Origin: Actinocatenispora sera
Lineage (GTDB): Bacteria; Actinomycetota; Actinomycetes; Mycobacteriales; Micromonosporaceae
Assembly: GCF_018324685.1 (NCBI RefSeq)
Contig: NZ_AP023354.1
Location: forward strand, 3,100,001-3,164,000
Direction of reading: 5' to 3'
Length of the DNA: 64,000 nucleotides
Part shown: one piece after another, positions 1-8,786 of the stretch
Position numbering within the stretch: position 1 is the first letter of the stretch
Layout of the letters: each line of letters begins with the position of its first letter
Translations under genes and position numbers: made by a program
Notes under the pieces: model-generated
Databases searched by the model: none
What the model saw: the letters and a program-made list of their open reading frames with translations, nothing else
Told to the model about the DNA's origin: nothing

Positions 1-9
1 GAGACCGCC

Positions 10-903
10 GTGCAGATGCCCAGCCCGCAGGTGACCGAGCGCACCGCGACCAGCACGTCCGGCTGGCCGCTGCTGGCCCTGCTGATCGTGCTCGTGGTGC
101 TCGGCGTCGCGCTGATCGCCGCCGGCGGCAACGGTTCGGGCATCCGGGTCGCCCTGGTGCCGATCGGCGTGGTCGCCGCCGTGGTGGGGGTGCTCATCGC
201 GCCCGGGCTCACCGCGGTGGCGCCGGGCGAGGCGCGCGTGGTGCAGCTGCTCGGCAGCTACCGCGGCACCGTGCGCGAGCAGGGCTTCCGCTGGGTGAAC
301 CCGTTCACCAAGCGGCACAAGGTGTCCACCCGGATCCGCAACCTGGAGACCGAGACCTCCAAGGTCAACGACGCCGACGGCAACCCGATCGAGATGGCCG
401 CGGTGGTCGTCTGGCAGGTGGCCGACACCGCCCGGGCGGTGTTCGAGGTCGACGACTTCACTGCCTTCGTGGCGATCCAGAGCGAGACCGCGGTGCGCCA
501 CATCGCCGGCAGCTACCCGTACGACTCGCACTCCGACGGCGCGCTCTCGCTGCGCGACAACGCCACCGAGATCACCGGCAAGCTCACGGAGGAGATCTCC
601 GCCCGGGTCTCCGCCGCCGGCGTGCGGGTGGTCGAGTCGCGCATCACCCGCCTGTCGTACGCGCCGGAGATCGCCCAGGTCATGCTGCAGCGCCAGCAGG
701 CCGGTGCGGTGGTCGCCGCCCGCCAGCGCATCGTCGAGGGTGCGGTGGGCATGGTCGAGTCTGCGCTGGAGAAGCTGGCCGAGCACGACGTGGTCGAGCT
801 CGACGAGGAGCGCAAGGCGACCATGGTGTCCAACCTGCTGGTCGTGCTGTGCGGCGACCGGGGCACCCAGCCGGTCGTCAACACCGGCTCGCTCTACCAG
901 TAG
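10..903 (+). CDS. SPFH/band-7 membrane protein
   Basis: Probable membrane-scaffold protein of the SPFH (stomatin/prohibitin/flotillin) family; substrate and partners unknown. Two hydrophobic segments lie at about residues 19-39 and 46-68. They are followed by the typical SPFH entry, with APGEARVV and then a GLRWVNPF-like segment (here GFRWVNPF), and by the conserved mixed helix/strand domain to about residue 235. The C-terminal part is Ala/Glu-rich and probably coiled. The GTG at 10 is in frame with the first bases of the window, so the true start may lie upstream. A small ribbon-helix-helix gene and a GPP34 gene follow on the same strand within 50 bases, which suggests one transcription unit. 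Confidence 0.85.
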   Translation: MQMPSPQVTERTATSTSGWPLLALLIVLVVLGVALIAAGGNGSGIRVALVPIGVVAAVVGVLIAPGLTAVAPGEARVVQLLGSYRGTVREQGFRWVNPFTKRHKVSTRIRNLETETSKVNDADGNPIEMAAVVVWQVADTARAVFEVDDFTAFVAIQSETAVRHIAGSYPYDSHSDGALSLRDNATEITGKLTEEISARVSAAGVRVVESRITRLSYAPEIAQVMLQRQQAGAVVAARQRIVEGAVGMVESALEKLAEHDVVELDEERKATMVSNLLVVLCGDRGTQPVVNTGSLYQ

Positions 904-950
904 CCACACCGGATCCGTACGGTCCATTGTGGAGGGTAGGGGAGGCCGGG

Positions 951-1178
951 ATGGCGACCGAGCGCAAGAAGCTGCTGCTGCGGCTCGATCCCGCCGTGCA
1001 CGACGCGCTCGCCCGGTGGGCGGCGGCCGAGCTGCGCAGCACCAACGCGCAGATCGAGTTCCTGCTGCGGCGCGCGCTGTCGGACGCCGGCCGACTGCCC
1101 CGCAACGTCGGCGAGCAGCGCCGCCCTGGCCGCCCGCCCGCACGATCCGAACCCACCGACACCGATGCGGAGGACTGA
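951..1178 (+). CDS. Small Arc-like ribbon-helix-helix protein
   Basis: A 75-residue protein with the pattern of a ribbon-helix-helix DNA-binding fold: a short beta strand (KKLLLRLDP), helix A (AVHDALARWAAAE) and helix B beginning STNAQIEFLLRRAL. The C-terminal 25 residues are charged and Pro/Arg-rich. The ATG at 951 was chosen because GGAGGG and GGAGG lie just upstream and the earlier in-frame codons run into the SPFH gene. It sits 47 bases after the SPFH stop and 2 bases before the GPP34 start. It could be a local regulator. No operator was identified and no toxin partner is visible, so an antitoxin role is not supported. Confidence 0.75.
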   Translation: MATERKKLLLRLDPAVHDALARWAAAELRSTNAQIEFLLRRALSDAGRLPRNVGEQRRPGRPPARSEPTDTDAED

Positions 1179-1180
1179 CG

Positions 1181-1822
1181 ATGTCGTTGCCCGACGAGCT
1201 GCCGGAGCGGGTCTACCTGCTCGCCGTCGACCGCGGCAAGCGCCGGCTGGTGGCCCGCGACCGCATCGGGTACGCGTTGCGCGGCGCCGCGCTGGCCCAG
1301 CTGCTGCTGGCCGGCGCACTGCGGGACGACTCGGGGCGCGTCGAGCTGGTCGGCCGCGGCGACGCGGGCGGCCTGGCCGGCCTGCTGCGCGACGAGATCG
1401 CCGCCGACGCCCGCCCGCGCCGCTGGCGGCACTGGGTGCGGGCCGGGGCCCGCCGGGCACGTACCGAAGTGCGGGATCGGTTGGTGGCAGCCAGAAACAT
1501 CACAGTCACCAAAGATCGGGCCCTTGGTCTCTTCTCGGTCGAGCGGATCGATGTTACCGACGTCCTGCCCTTCCAGCGGTACGGCAGCACCATCCGCGGC
1601 GTGGCCGGCGGCTCGGCGCTGACCTCCCGGGTCGACCCGTCGGACGCCGCCGCGGTCGCGATTGCCGTCGCCGCCGAGATCGGCACGGTACTCAACGGGG
1701 GCGATCGACGGCGAAACACCGCGCGGATCGAGGCCCTGGGCGCCGAGATCGCGCCGGTGGTGACGGCGATCCGGCAGTGCGTGCGCTCCGATCGCGCGGC
1801 CCGTTCCTCGGCCAGCGGCTGA
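1181..1822 (+). CDS. GPP34 (GOLPH3/VPS74-like) family protein
   Basis: 213 residues with the GPP34 pattern: an N-terminal segment LPERVYLLAVDRGKRRLV, then the helix with YALRGAALAQLLLAGAL and GRVELV. This corresponds to the all-helical core that binds phosphoinositides in eukaryotic GOLPH3. Bacterial members are abundant in actinomycetes and their function is unknown. The ATG follows the previous stop by 2 bases, so translation is probably coupled. The earlier in-frame extension belongs to shadow sequence in the SPFH and RHH genes. The middle (about residues 95-125) is less GC-rich than its flanks. Confidence 0.75.
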   Translation: MSLPDELPERVYLLAVDRGKRRLVARDRIGYALRGAALAQLLLAGALRDDSGRVELVGRGDAGGLAGLLRDEIAADARPRRWRHWVRAGARRARTEVRDRLVAARNITVTKDRALGLFSVERIDVTDVLPFQRYGSTIRGVAGGSALTSRVDPSDAAAVAIAVAAEIGTVLNGGDRRRNTARIEALGAEIAPVVTAIRQCVRSDRAARSSASG

Positions 1823-2064
1823 GAGCTGAACGCCGCACGGTAGCCCGACCGAAACTGTGCGTCGAGGGTCGACCGGAAGCTTGCCGGAAGTTCCTGTCGA
1901 ATTCTTGACCGATCCCGCAGGAACGCCGGGACCAGGGGCTGACTGGCGGCCGGATCCGTGCGAGGCTGCCTACGCAACGGAAGCCGGCCTCGACCGCCGG
2001 CACGGCGCGGATGCGATTCGACCGCCCCGCTGCGCGCATCGCCATCACGGGGAAGGACACCACC

Positions 2065-2283
2065 ATGCTCGCCGGTACCGGCGCCTCCGGCCGTACCGAA
2101 CTGCTCCTCGTCCTCGCCATCGCGGCCGCCGGGGTGGCCGTCGCCGCGGCGATCACGCTCGCCCCGTGGCACCCGTCGAACTCGCGCCGGCACCCCGAGA
2201 CGAGCACCGTGATCGAACTGCGCTCACCCGGTCACCACCATCACCCGGCGCGCGAGGTCCGCCGCACCGTCGACGAGCGCTGA
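2065..2283 (+). CDS. Small single-pass membrane protein
   Basis: A 72-residue predicted protein with one strong transmembrane helix (about residues 11-32, LLLVLAIAAAGVAVAAAITL) and a short polar tail with a run of four histidines (GHHHHP). The ATG at 2065 is preceded by GGGGAAGGA. An upstream in-frame ATG at 2011 lacks a ribosome site. I do not recognise a family. The gene stands alone between GPP34 (242 bases before) and the next membrane protein. Confidence 0.5.
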   Translation: MLAGTGASGRTELLLVLAIAAAGVAVAAAITLAPWHPSNSRRHPETSTVIELRSPGHHHHPAREVRRTVDER

Positions 2284-2501
2284 CCCGGCGCCTCGTACCC
2301 GCCGCCGGGCGGCTGTCCGTGAGCTCGATGCCCGGACGCTGGAATCTTGCTGGACGCGCCGGGTTGCGCCGCCCGGGGGTCGGGCGCCACGATCCGCCGG
2401 GGTAGCCGGGGCGTGTCCCGACCGCCGGGCCGCCGCCCGCTACGGTTGCGGTAGCAAGGCCGGGGCCCACCAGCACCCGATCACGCCGGAGAGAGCAGGG
2501 G

Positions 2502-3575
2502 ATGACCGAGCACAGCGATCGGGAGAGCACCGGGCGACGCGGCCCGGAACACGACGTGTGGTCCCGCCCCTCGGGCCAGTCCGACCACGTCGTCGTGGTG
2601 CCCCCGAGCGCCGCCCGGTCCGGGTCGCTGCCCGGCAGTACCCCGATCGTCCGGCCCGGCCATCCCGCCCACCACGACGCCGAGACCGGCCTGATCACCG
2701 CCTCGCACGACCTCGGCGCGCCGCATGCGCCGGACGCCGGCCGCGGGCGGCTGCGCCGCCGGGCGCCGATCGCCCTGGGTGACCCGGCCGCCCCGGCCAC
2801 GGCGCCGACCGGCGGCCGGCGGCCACCGCGGTTGGGGCTGTTCCTGGGCGTCGCCGGCGGGCTGCTCGGCCTCGGCCTGGTCGTGGTGCTGGTGCTCGCG
2901 CTCACCGGCTCGTTCGCCGGTGGCGGCCTCGGCGACAAGCTGCCGTTCGGTGGCAAGGACAAGCAGACCGGTCCGCCGCTCGCGCAGGCCTGCCCGCCGC
3001 CCACCGCCACCGCGAACCCCGGCTACCGGGAGGGCCCGCCGCCACCGCCCGGGCCGCGCACCACCGACCCCAAGGCCGGCATCTCGTACCAGCGGTTCGG
3101 GTCACCGTGGCAGGACTGGCACGACGACTGGTACGCCGGCCAGCTGAAGGTCCACTACGTCACCGGCCAGTCGTTCGTGACCGAGCGCTACAGCAGCGGC
3201 GAGTACCTCGCCTCGGTGCTGTCCGGGTCGGTGCCGGCCACCGTCAACGACGGCAACATCCTCGACCTCAAGTGCGTCGGCCAGCAGATCGTCGCCGACG
3301 TGCGCAAGTCGTACTACCCGCAGCCCAACCAGATGGACTCGATCGAGAGCAAGCAGACCACCGTCGGCGGCCTGCAGGCCTGGGTGTCGATCTTCCGGCT
3401 GCACTTCGACGACAGCGCGCAGGGGCTCAAGGCCAAGAGCGAGCTGGTCGGGGTCGCCACCTTCGATGTCGGGAAGCCGACCGCGGCGGTGCTGTACGTG
3501 TCGATTCCGGGCACCCACCAGCAGTACGACTCGGTGGTCAAGGACGCCATCGACTCGGTACGGGCGGCGAACTGA
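2502..3575 (+). CDS. Membrane-anchored protein with proline-rich N-terminus and extracellular domain
   Basis: 357 residues. Residues 1 to about 108 are polar and rich in Pro, Arg and Gly, consistent with a disordered cytoplasmic segment. One transmembrane helix follows at about 109-134 (GLFLGVAGGLLGLGLVVVLVLAL), then an extracytoplasmic domain of about 210 residues. The domain holds a single Cys pair candidate (ACPPP near residue 166 and LKCVGQQ near 251) and aromatic-rich segments. This layout is common in actinomycete type II membrane proteins of unknown function. The ATG at 2502 has AGAGCAGGGG just upstream. It may be cotranscribed with the M16 peptidases 49 bases downstream. Confidence 0.6.
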   Translation: MTEHSDRESTGRRGPEHDVWSRPSGQSDHVVVVPPSAARSGSLPGSTPIVRPGHPAHHDAETGLITASHDLGAPHAPDAGRGRLRRRAPIALGDPAAPATAPTGGRRPPRLGLFLGVAGGLLGLGLVVVLVLALTGSFAGGGLGDKLPFGGKDKQTGPPLAQACPPPTATANPGYREGPPPPPGPRTTDPKAGISYQRFGSPWQDWHDDWYAGQLKVHYVTGQSFVTERYSSGEYLASVLSGSVPATVNDGNILDLKCVGQQIVADVRKSYYPQPNQMDSIESKQTTVGGLQAWVSIFRLHFDDSAQGLKAKSELVGVATFDVGKPTAAVLYVSIPGTHQQYDSVVKDAIDSVRAAN

Positions 3576-3623
3576 CCCGCCGACCGAGCCGGCCCTGTCG
3601 GGGTCCGCTGACGATTCGGGCCA

Positions 3624-4964
3624 ATGGCGGATAGGGTCGCACTCGTGCCCGCTCTCAGCGCCCGCCGCGTGCGGATCCCGACGACAAGCTTCCCGGTCGA
3701 ACAGTTCACCCTGGCCAACGGCCTGCGGGTGGTGTTGGCGCCGGACCGCAGCGCGCCGGTGGTGGCCGTCGCGGTCATCTACGACGTCGGCATCCGGTCC
3801 GAGCCGGAAGGCCGTACCGGGTTCGCCCACCTGTTCGAACACCTGATGTTCCAGGGCTCGGAGAACCTGGAGAAGCTCGCCCACTTCCGCTACGTGCAGG
3901 GGTCCGGCGGCACCTTCAACGGCTCCACCCACCTGGACTACACCGACTACTACCAGTTCCTGCCGTCCAACGCGCTGGAGCGCGCGCTGTTCCTCGAGGC
4001 CGACCGGATGCGCCGGCCGAAGATCACCGAGGAGAACCTGCGCAACCAGATCGACGTGGTCAGCGAGGAGATCCGGGTCAACGTGCTGAACCGGCCGTAC
4101 GGCGGGTTCCCGTGGCTCAAGCTGCCGCCGGTCATGTTCGACACCTTCCCGAACGCCCACGACGGCTACGGCTCGTTCGTCGACCTCAACGCGGCGACCG
4201 TCGCCGACGCCGAGGACTTCTTCACCACGTACTACGCGGCGAGCAACGCCACGCTCGCGCTGGCCGGCGACTTCACCGTGGAGCAGGCCACCGAGCTGGT
4301 GCAGCGGCACTTCGCCGACGTGCCGGCGCGCCCCCGGCCGGTGCGCCCCAGCTTCGCCGAGCCGGACCTGACCGCCGAGCGCCGTGACTCCTATGTGGAC
4401 GAGAGGGCGCCGCTGCCGGCGTTCGCGTCGGCCTGGCGGGTTCCCGACCCGATCACCGACTTCGACGCGTACCTGCCGTATGTGGTGCTCGCCGAGGTGC
4501 TGACCGACGGCGACTCGTCCCGGCTGGTCGAGCGGCTGGTACTCAAGGACCGCGCGGTGACCGGCATCGGCGGCTACCTCGGCTTCATGGGCGAACCGTT
4601 CGAGGTGCGCGACCCCACCGCGCTGCTGCTGTCGGCGCACCTGCCGCCCGGCGGCGCGATCGACGACGTGCTGCGCACCGTCGACGAGGAGCTCGACCGG
4701 CTCGCCACCGACGGCCTGGCCGCCGGCGAGCTCGACCGCACCAAGGCGCGCATCGCCACCCAGCTGCTCCGCGACCTCGACCCGGTGCTCGGCCGCGCGC
4801 TGCGGATGGGCACCATCGCCCAGCAGCGTGGCGACGCCGCGCTCACCAACGAGCTGCCCCGCCTGCTCGGCGAGGTCACCGAGGAGTCCATCGTGTCCGC
4901 TGCCGCCGCCCTGCGCCCCGCCCGGCGCGCCACCGTCGAGGTCGTACCGGGGGGTGCCGCGTGA
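3624..4964 (+). CDS. M16 family zinc metallopeptidase, active subunit
   Basis: Pitrilysin-type peptidase. The inverted zinc motif HxxEH is present as HLFEHLMF at about residue 72, and the third zinc-ligand region EENLRNQIDVVSEE lies about 75 residues further on. N-terminal M16 and C-terminal M16_C halves are both present in 446 residues. The gene overlaps the next by 4 bases (GTGA), and that gene encodes a second M16 protein without the zinc motif. This is the usual heterodimer of an active and an inactive subunit. ATG 3624 has no good ribosome site; GTG 3645, preceded by GGATAGGG, is an alternative start. No signal peptide is evident, so it is probably cytosolic. Confidence 0.9.
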   Translation: MADRVALVPALSARRVRIPTTSFPVEQFTLANGLRVVLAPDRSAPVVAVAVIYDVGIRSEPEGRTGFAHLFEHLMFQGSENLEKLAHFRYVQGSGGTFNGSTHLDYTDYYQFLPSNALERALFLEADRMRRPKITEENLRNQIDVVSEEIRVNVLNRPYGGFPWLKLPPVMFDTFPNAHDGYGSFVDLNAATVADAEDFFTTYYAASNATLALAGDFTVEQATELVQRHFADVPARPRPVRPSFAEPDLTAERRDSYVDERAPLPAFASAWRVPDPITDFDAYLPYVVLAEVLTDGDSSRLVERLVLKDRAVTGIGGYLGFMGEPFEVRDPTALLLSAHLPPGGAIDDVLRTVDEELDRLATDGLAAGELDRTKARIATQLLRDLDPVLGRALRMGTIAQQRGDAALTNELPRLLGEVTEESIVSAAAALRPARRATVEVVPGGAA

Positions 4965-6277
4965 GCCGCCCGGTTCCGGCGCTGACGCCGGCGCGGAAGC
5001 TGAAGCTGCCGCGTACCGCGGAGCGCACCCTGGCCAACGGGCTGACGGTGATCGCCGCCCGGCGCCCCGCCGTACCGCTGGTGGAGTTGCGGCTGCGCAT
5101 CCCGTTCGCGAAGACCAACGTGGCGCGCGGCATGCTGCTGGCCGAGACGCTGCTGTCCGGTACCTCCGAACTGTCCAATGTGGAGCTGTCGGCGCAGCTG
5201 CAGCGGATCGGCGGCCACCTCGGCGCCAGCGCCGACCCGGACCGGTTGCTGCTCGGCGGCGCGGCTCTGACCTCCGGCCTGCCCCGGCTGCTGGAGCTGC
5301 TCGGGCTGGTGCTCACCGACGCGGTGTACCCGGCCGGTGAGGTCGCCGCCGAGCGCGACCGGCTCGCCGACCAGATCCAGGTCGCGAAGACCCAGCCCGC
5401 CTACCTGGCCCGCGCGGCGCTCAACCGCCGCGTCTACGGCCGCCACCCGTACGCGAACCAGACCGCCGAGCCGGCGCAGGTCGCCGCGGTCCGGCCGACC
5501 GTGCTGCGCTCCCTGCACGCCGAGCGGGTGCACCCGGCCGGTTCGGTCCTGGTCATCGTCGGCGACGTACCGCCGACGAAGGCGCTGGACGCGGCCGAGG
5601 CGGCGCTGTCGTCCTGGAACGGTGGCGGCAAGACCGTCGAGCTGCCGCCGGTGCCGCCGATCGACGGGGGCCCCGTGCTGCTCGCCGACCGCCCCGGCTC
5701 GGTGCAGTCCTCGCTGCGGATCGGGCTGCCCGCGGTCGGCCGCACCGACCCCGACCACGCCGCGCTGCAGCTGGCCAACCTGGTGTTCGGCGGATACTTC
5801 TCCTCCCGGCTGGTGGAGAACATCCGGGAGGACAAGGGATACACCTACTCGCCGCGCTCGGCGATCGAGCACAGCACCGCCGGCTCGGCGATCGTGGTGT
5901 CCGCCGACGTCGCCACCGAGGTGACCACCCCGGCCCTGGTCGAGACCTGGTACGAGCTGGGCCGGCTCGCGTCCACCCCGGTCGGTGCGGACGAGCTGGA
6001 GCAGGCCCGGCGGTACGGGATCGGCACGCTTCAGCTCAGCCTCGCCACCCAGGCCGGCCTGGCCGGGCTGATGTCGTCGCTGGCCGGCTCCGGGCTGCGG
6101 CTCGACTGGCTGACCGGGCACGCCGAGCGGATGGCGTCGGCCACCACCGAGCAGGTCAGCGCCGTCGCGGCGCGGTACTTCGCGCCGGCGCGGGCGGCCA
6201 CCGTGGTGCTCGGCGACGCGAAGGTCGTGACGCCGTCGCTGTCGGCGGTCTTCCCGATCGACGACGGCGAAGACTGA
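4961..6277 (+). CDS. M16 family peptidase, non-catalytic partner subunit
   Basis: 438 residues with M16 fold features but no HxxEH: the position equivalent to the zinc motif reads MLLAETLLSG. The C-terminal half keeps the substrate-binding Arg and Tyr segment (SSRLVENIREDKGYTYSP). In known bacterial pairs such a protein combines with the zinc-bearing partner encoded just upstream to form the closed proteolytic chamber. The start GTG overlaps the upstream stop, so the two are expected to be translated in a coupled way and at similar levels. Confidence 0.88.
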   Translation: MSRPVPALTPARKLKLPRTAERTLANGLTVIAARRPAVPLVELRLRIPFAKTNVARGMLLAETLLSGTSELSNVELSAQLQRIGGHLGASADPDRLLLGGAALTSGLPRLLELLGLVLTDAVYPAGEVAAERDRLADQIQVAKTQPAYLARAALNRRVYGRHPYANQTAEPAQVAAVRPTVLRSLHAERVHPAGSVLVIVGDVPPTKALDAAEAALSSWNGGGKTVELPPVPPIDGGPVLLADRPGSVQSSLRIGLPAVGRTDPDHAALQLANLVFGGYFSSRLVENIREDKGYTYSPRSAIEHSTAGSAIVVSADVATEVTTPALVETWYELGRLASTPVGADELEQARRYGIGTLQLSLATQAGLAGLMSSLAGSGLRLDWLTGHAERMASATTEQVSAVAARYFAPARAATVVLGDAKVVTPSLSAVFPIDDGED

Positions 6278-6426
6278 GGGTGGCACCGGCCCTCACGCCG
6301 GCCCGGCACCGACCGGTACACGATCGGTGGATAGTCGTACCGGCCGGTGGGTACGCACAGTGACGTGACCGGGTCCGCCTCGTTGATCATCGAGCGGGCC
6401 CGGCTCGTCGACAGGGGGACACACAC

Positions 6427-7314
6427 ATGCCATGCGGGACAACGGAAATAGCCACCCAGCTCTACCGCGGCGCGATCGACCGGGCCACCGTCCGGCGCAC
6501 CGACGCCGCCTGGCTGGCCGCCGCCTGGCCGACCGCCCGGGTACTGATCGTGCAGGGCGACCGGGCGCTCGTCGCCGGCGACCCGCCGCACCTGGTGTAC
6601 CTGCCGGCGGCCGACGCGCCGCCCGGCGAGCGGCTGTTCCTCGGCATCGGCACCGACGACGTGCCGTACTTCGCGATCGCCGCGGCGCTGCCCGAACTGC
6701 CCGATACCCGGCCGCACTCGCTGCGCTCCGTCGGGCACCTGCTCGGTGACGTGGACGCCGACCTGTTCACCACCGCGGTGGCGCTGGCGAACTGGCACGC
6801 CGCGCACCGGTACGACCCGGCGACCGGCGCGCCGACCGAACCGGCCGAGGCCGGCTGGACCCGGGTCACCGCCGCCGGCGGCACCCTGTGGCCGCGTACC
6901 GACCCGGCGATGATCGTGCTGGTGCACGACGGCGTGATGGGGCCGGACGGGCGCTGCCTGCTCGCGCACAAGCCGGAGTGGCCGACCGACCGGTACTCCT
7001 GCGTCGCCGGCTACGTGGAGCCGGGCGAGTCGGTCGAGGCGGCGGTGGCCCGCGAGGTCACCGAGGAGGTCGGCGTCACCGTGCACAACGTGCGGTACCT
7101 GACCAGCCAGCCGTGGCCGTTCCCGCGCTCGCTGATGCTCGCCTACACCGCGCTCGCCGACCCGTCCGCGCCGGTGGTCGTCGACGGTGTCGAGATCGAG
7201 CGGGCCCGCTGGTTCCGCCGCGCCGAGTTCGGCACCCCGGCCGGGCCGGCCCTGCCGTTCACCACCTCGGTCGCCTACCTGCTGATCGACCGCTGGTTGC
7301 ACGAGCGCCCCTGA
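6427..7314 (+). CDS. nudC: NADH pyrophosphatase NudC (Nudix hydrolase)
   Basis: Hydrolyses NAD(H) to NMN(H) and AMP; family members also remove the NAD cap from RNA. The Nudix box is intact (GYVEPGESVEAAVAREVTEE, then VGV). The NudC signature SQPWPFPRSLM follows about 30 residues later. The four zinc-binding cysteines of the E. coli enzyme are absent: where CxxC is expected the protein reads YDPATG, and the second pair is also missing. As I recall, mycobacterial NudC proteins show the same loss (FSAVDG). The start ATG follows an AGGGGG site. In mycobacteria nudC adjoins mrx1, uvrD2 and whiB7; here 7.4 kb of other genes separate them. Confidence 0.88.
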   Translation: MPCGTTEIATQLYRGAIDRATVRRTDAAWLAAAWPTARVLIVQGDRALVAGDPPHLVYLPAADAPPGERLFLGIGTDDVPYFAIAAALPELPDTRPHSLRSVGHLLGDVDADLFTTAVALANWHAAHRYDPATGAPTEPAEAGWTRVTAAGGTLWPRTDPAMIVLVHDGVMGPDGRCLLAHKPEWPTDRYSCVAGYVEPGESVEAAVAREVTEEVGVTVHNVRYLTSQPWPFPRSLMLAYTALADPSAPVVVDGVEIERARWFRRAEFGTPAGPALPFTTSVAYLLIDRWLHERP

Positions 7315-7433
7315 CCCGCCGGCGGCCCGGTGCCACCTGGCGGGAGCGCATCCGACCCGCCGGCGGCTCGGCGGCACCGGGCGGGAGCGCCCGACGGGGC
7401 GTCAGCCGGCGCCGGAGGCTGCCCAGGCTGGCG
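7315..7433. repeat. Convergent intergenic region with imperfect direct repeat
   Basis: Between two convergent genes lies an imperfect duplication of about 40 bases. Both copies begin GACCCGCCGGCGGC and contain a GGCGGGAGCGC element about 30 bases further on. Each copy can fold into a GC hairpin, so the region may serve as a two-way transcription barrier. No T-tract is present. Confidence 0.4.
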
Positions 7434-8387
7434 TCAGCCGGCCCGGCCGAAGGAACGGCGGTACGCGGCCGGGGTGGTGTGCACGATCGTCCGGAACCGG
7501 CGGCGCAGGTTCGCCGCCGAGGACAGGCCGGCCCGGGTGGCGATCGCCTCGACCGGCAGGTCGGTGTCCTCCAGCAGGGTCCGGGCGGTGAGTACCCGCT
7601 GGACGAGCAGCCACTGGCCGGGCGTGGTACCGAGCTGGTCGGCGAAGCGGCGCGCCAGCGTGCGCGGCGACACGTTGGCGCGGGCGGCCAGGTCGGCCAC
7701 GCCGAGCGGTTCGTGCAGCCGTTCGGTGGCCCAGTCGAGCACGGGTGCCAGCGACTCCGCCGGATGCTCCGGTCGGGGCGGCGCCGCGTACTGCAGCTGG
7801 CCACCCTCGCGGTGCGGCGGCATCACCATGTGCCGGGCGATCTGCGCTGCGTGGGCCGCCCCGAGGTCGGCACGGGCCAGGTGCAGGCACAGGTCGATCC
7901 CGGCGGCGGTGCCGGCGCTGGTGGCGACGTCGCCCAGGTCGAGGTAGAGCGTGTCGGGCTCGACGTCGACGGCGGGGAAGCGGGCCGCGAGCTCGTCGGC
8001 CATCCGCCAGTGGGTGGTGGCGCGCCGCCCGTCCAGCAGGCCGGCCTCGGCGAGCAGGAACGCACCGGAGCAGATCCCGACGATCCGGGCGCCGCGGCGA
8101 TGCGCCCGCCGCAGCGCCCGGATCGCCGCCGACGGTGCGGGACGGTCGCGCTGCTGCCAGCCGGGTACCACGACGGTGTCCGCACCGTCCAGGGCGCGCA
8201 GCCCCCGGCGGACCGCCATGTCGTAGCCGGCCAGCGTCGGCACCGCGCCCGGCCGCGGCGTGCACACCCCGAAGTCGTAGTACGCGGGGACGTCGGGGCG
8301 GCGGGTGCCGAACACCTCGGCGGCACAGGCAAGTTCGAACGTCGACTGCGGCGGCAGGACCAGCGCGACGACCCGATGTCGGCTCAT
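7434..8387 (-). CDS. GlxA-type AraC family regulator with DJ-1/PfpI domain
   Basis: 317 residues. The N-terminal half (about 5-175) is a DJ-1/PfpI-like domain including the nucleophile-elbow segment GICSGAFLLAEAG. The C-terminal half has two AraC helix-turn-helices: SPRTLARRFADQLG, and AIATRAGLSSAANLRRRFRT ending TTPAAYRRSF. Such regulators are usually activators; the ligand is unknown. The ATG at 8387 was chosen because MSRHRVVALVLPP begins the domain, and the upstream extension is low-complexity shadow. Its ribosome site is weak. It is divergent from a small cupin gene 71 bases away, a plausible target. Confidence 0.85.
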   Translation of the reverse strand: MSRHRVVALVLPPQSTFELACAAEVFGTRRPDVPAYYDFGVCTPRPGAVPTLAGYDMAVRRGLRALDGADTVVVPGWQQRDRPAPSAAIRALRRAHRRGARIVGICSGAFLLAEAGLLDGRRATTHWRMADELAARFPAVDVEPDTLYLDLGDVATSAGTAAGIDLCLHLARADLGAAHAAQIARHMVMPPHREGGQLQYAAPPRPEHPAESLAPVLDWATERLHEPLGVADLAARANVSPRTLARRFADQLGTTPGQWLLVQRVLTARTLLEDTDLPVEAIATRAGLSSAANLRRRFRTIVHTTPAAYRRSFGRAG

Positions 8388-8458
8388 GGCAGGAAAGTAC
8401 CTGGTGGAGTCGTTACCGACACTGGCGCGCGGCCACTTCTCGTGGTGACGATGAGCGC

Positions 8459-8782
8459 ATGACGGACGAGAACAGCGACGTGTGGGTGGTTCAGGTCGAC
8501 GAGGTCGAGGCGGTCGAGGTGGCACCGGGCATCCGGCGCCGGCGCCTGTCGACCACCGAGTGGGCCAGCGGCTGGCTGTACGACTTCGCGCCGGGCGCGG
8601 AGTGGCCGGAGGTGGACGTGCACGAGGGCGAGGAGCGTTACTACGTGGTGTCGGGAGAGTTCGTCGACCGGGGCCGGCGCCTCGGGCCGGGCAGCTACGT
8701 GGTGTTCGCGCCGGGCAGCCGGCACCAGCCGCGGACCGATACCGGCGCCCGCATGCTCGGCATCAGCATCCTCAACCGCTGA
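8459..8782 (+). CDS. Small cupin-fold protein (ChrR-like)
   Basis: A 107-residue single-domain cupin. The first motif is visible as VDVHEGEERYYVVSGEF and the second as GPGSYVVFAPGSRHQP, giving candidate metal ligands His, Glu and His. This resembles the ChrR-type cupins that act in anti-sigma or small-molecule roles, but no function can be assigned. The ATG at 8459 starts right after the divergent regulator's promoter region, with a short purine stretch (GGTGACGATGAG) upstream. Its stop is 4 bases from the convergent Ddn-hemerythrin gene. Confidence 0.75.
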   Translation: MTDENSDVWVVQVDEVEAVEVAPGIRRRRLSTTEWASGWLYDFAPGAEWPEVDVHEGEERYYVVSGEFVDRGRRLGPGSYVVFAPGSRHQPRTDTGARMLGISILNR

Positions 8783-8786
8783 CGGG

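Noticed and set aside
3102-6286. Two long minus-strand frames (512 and 570 codons)
   Set aside because: Antisense shadows of the M16 peptidase pair.
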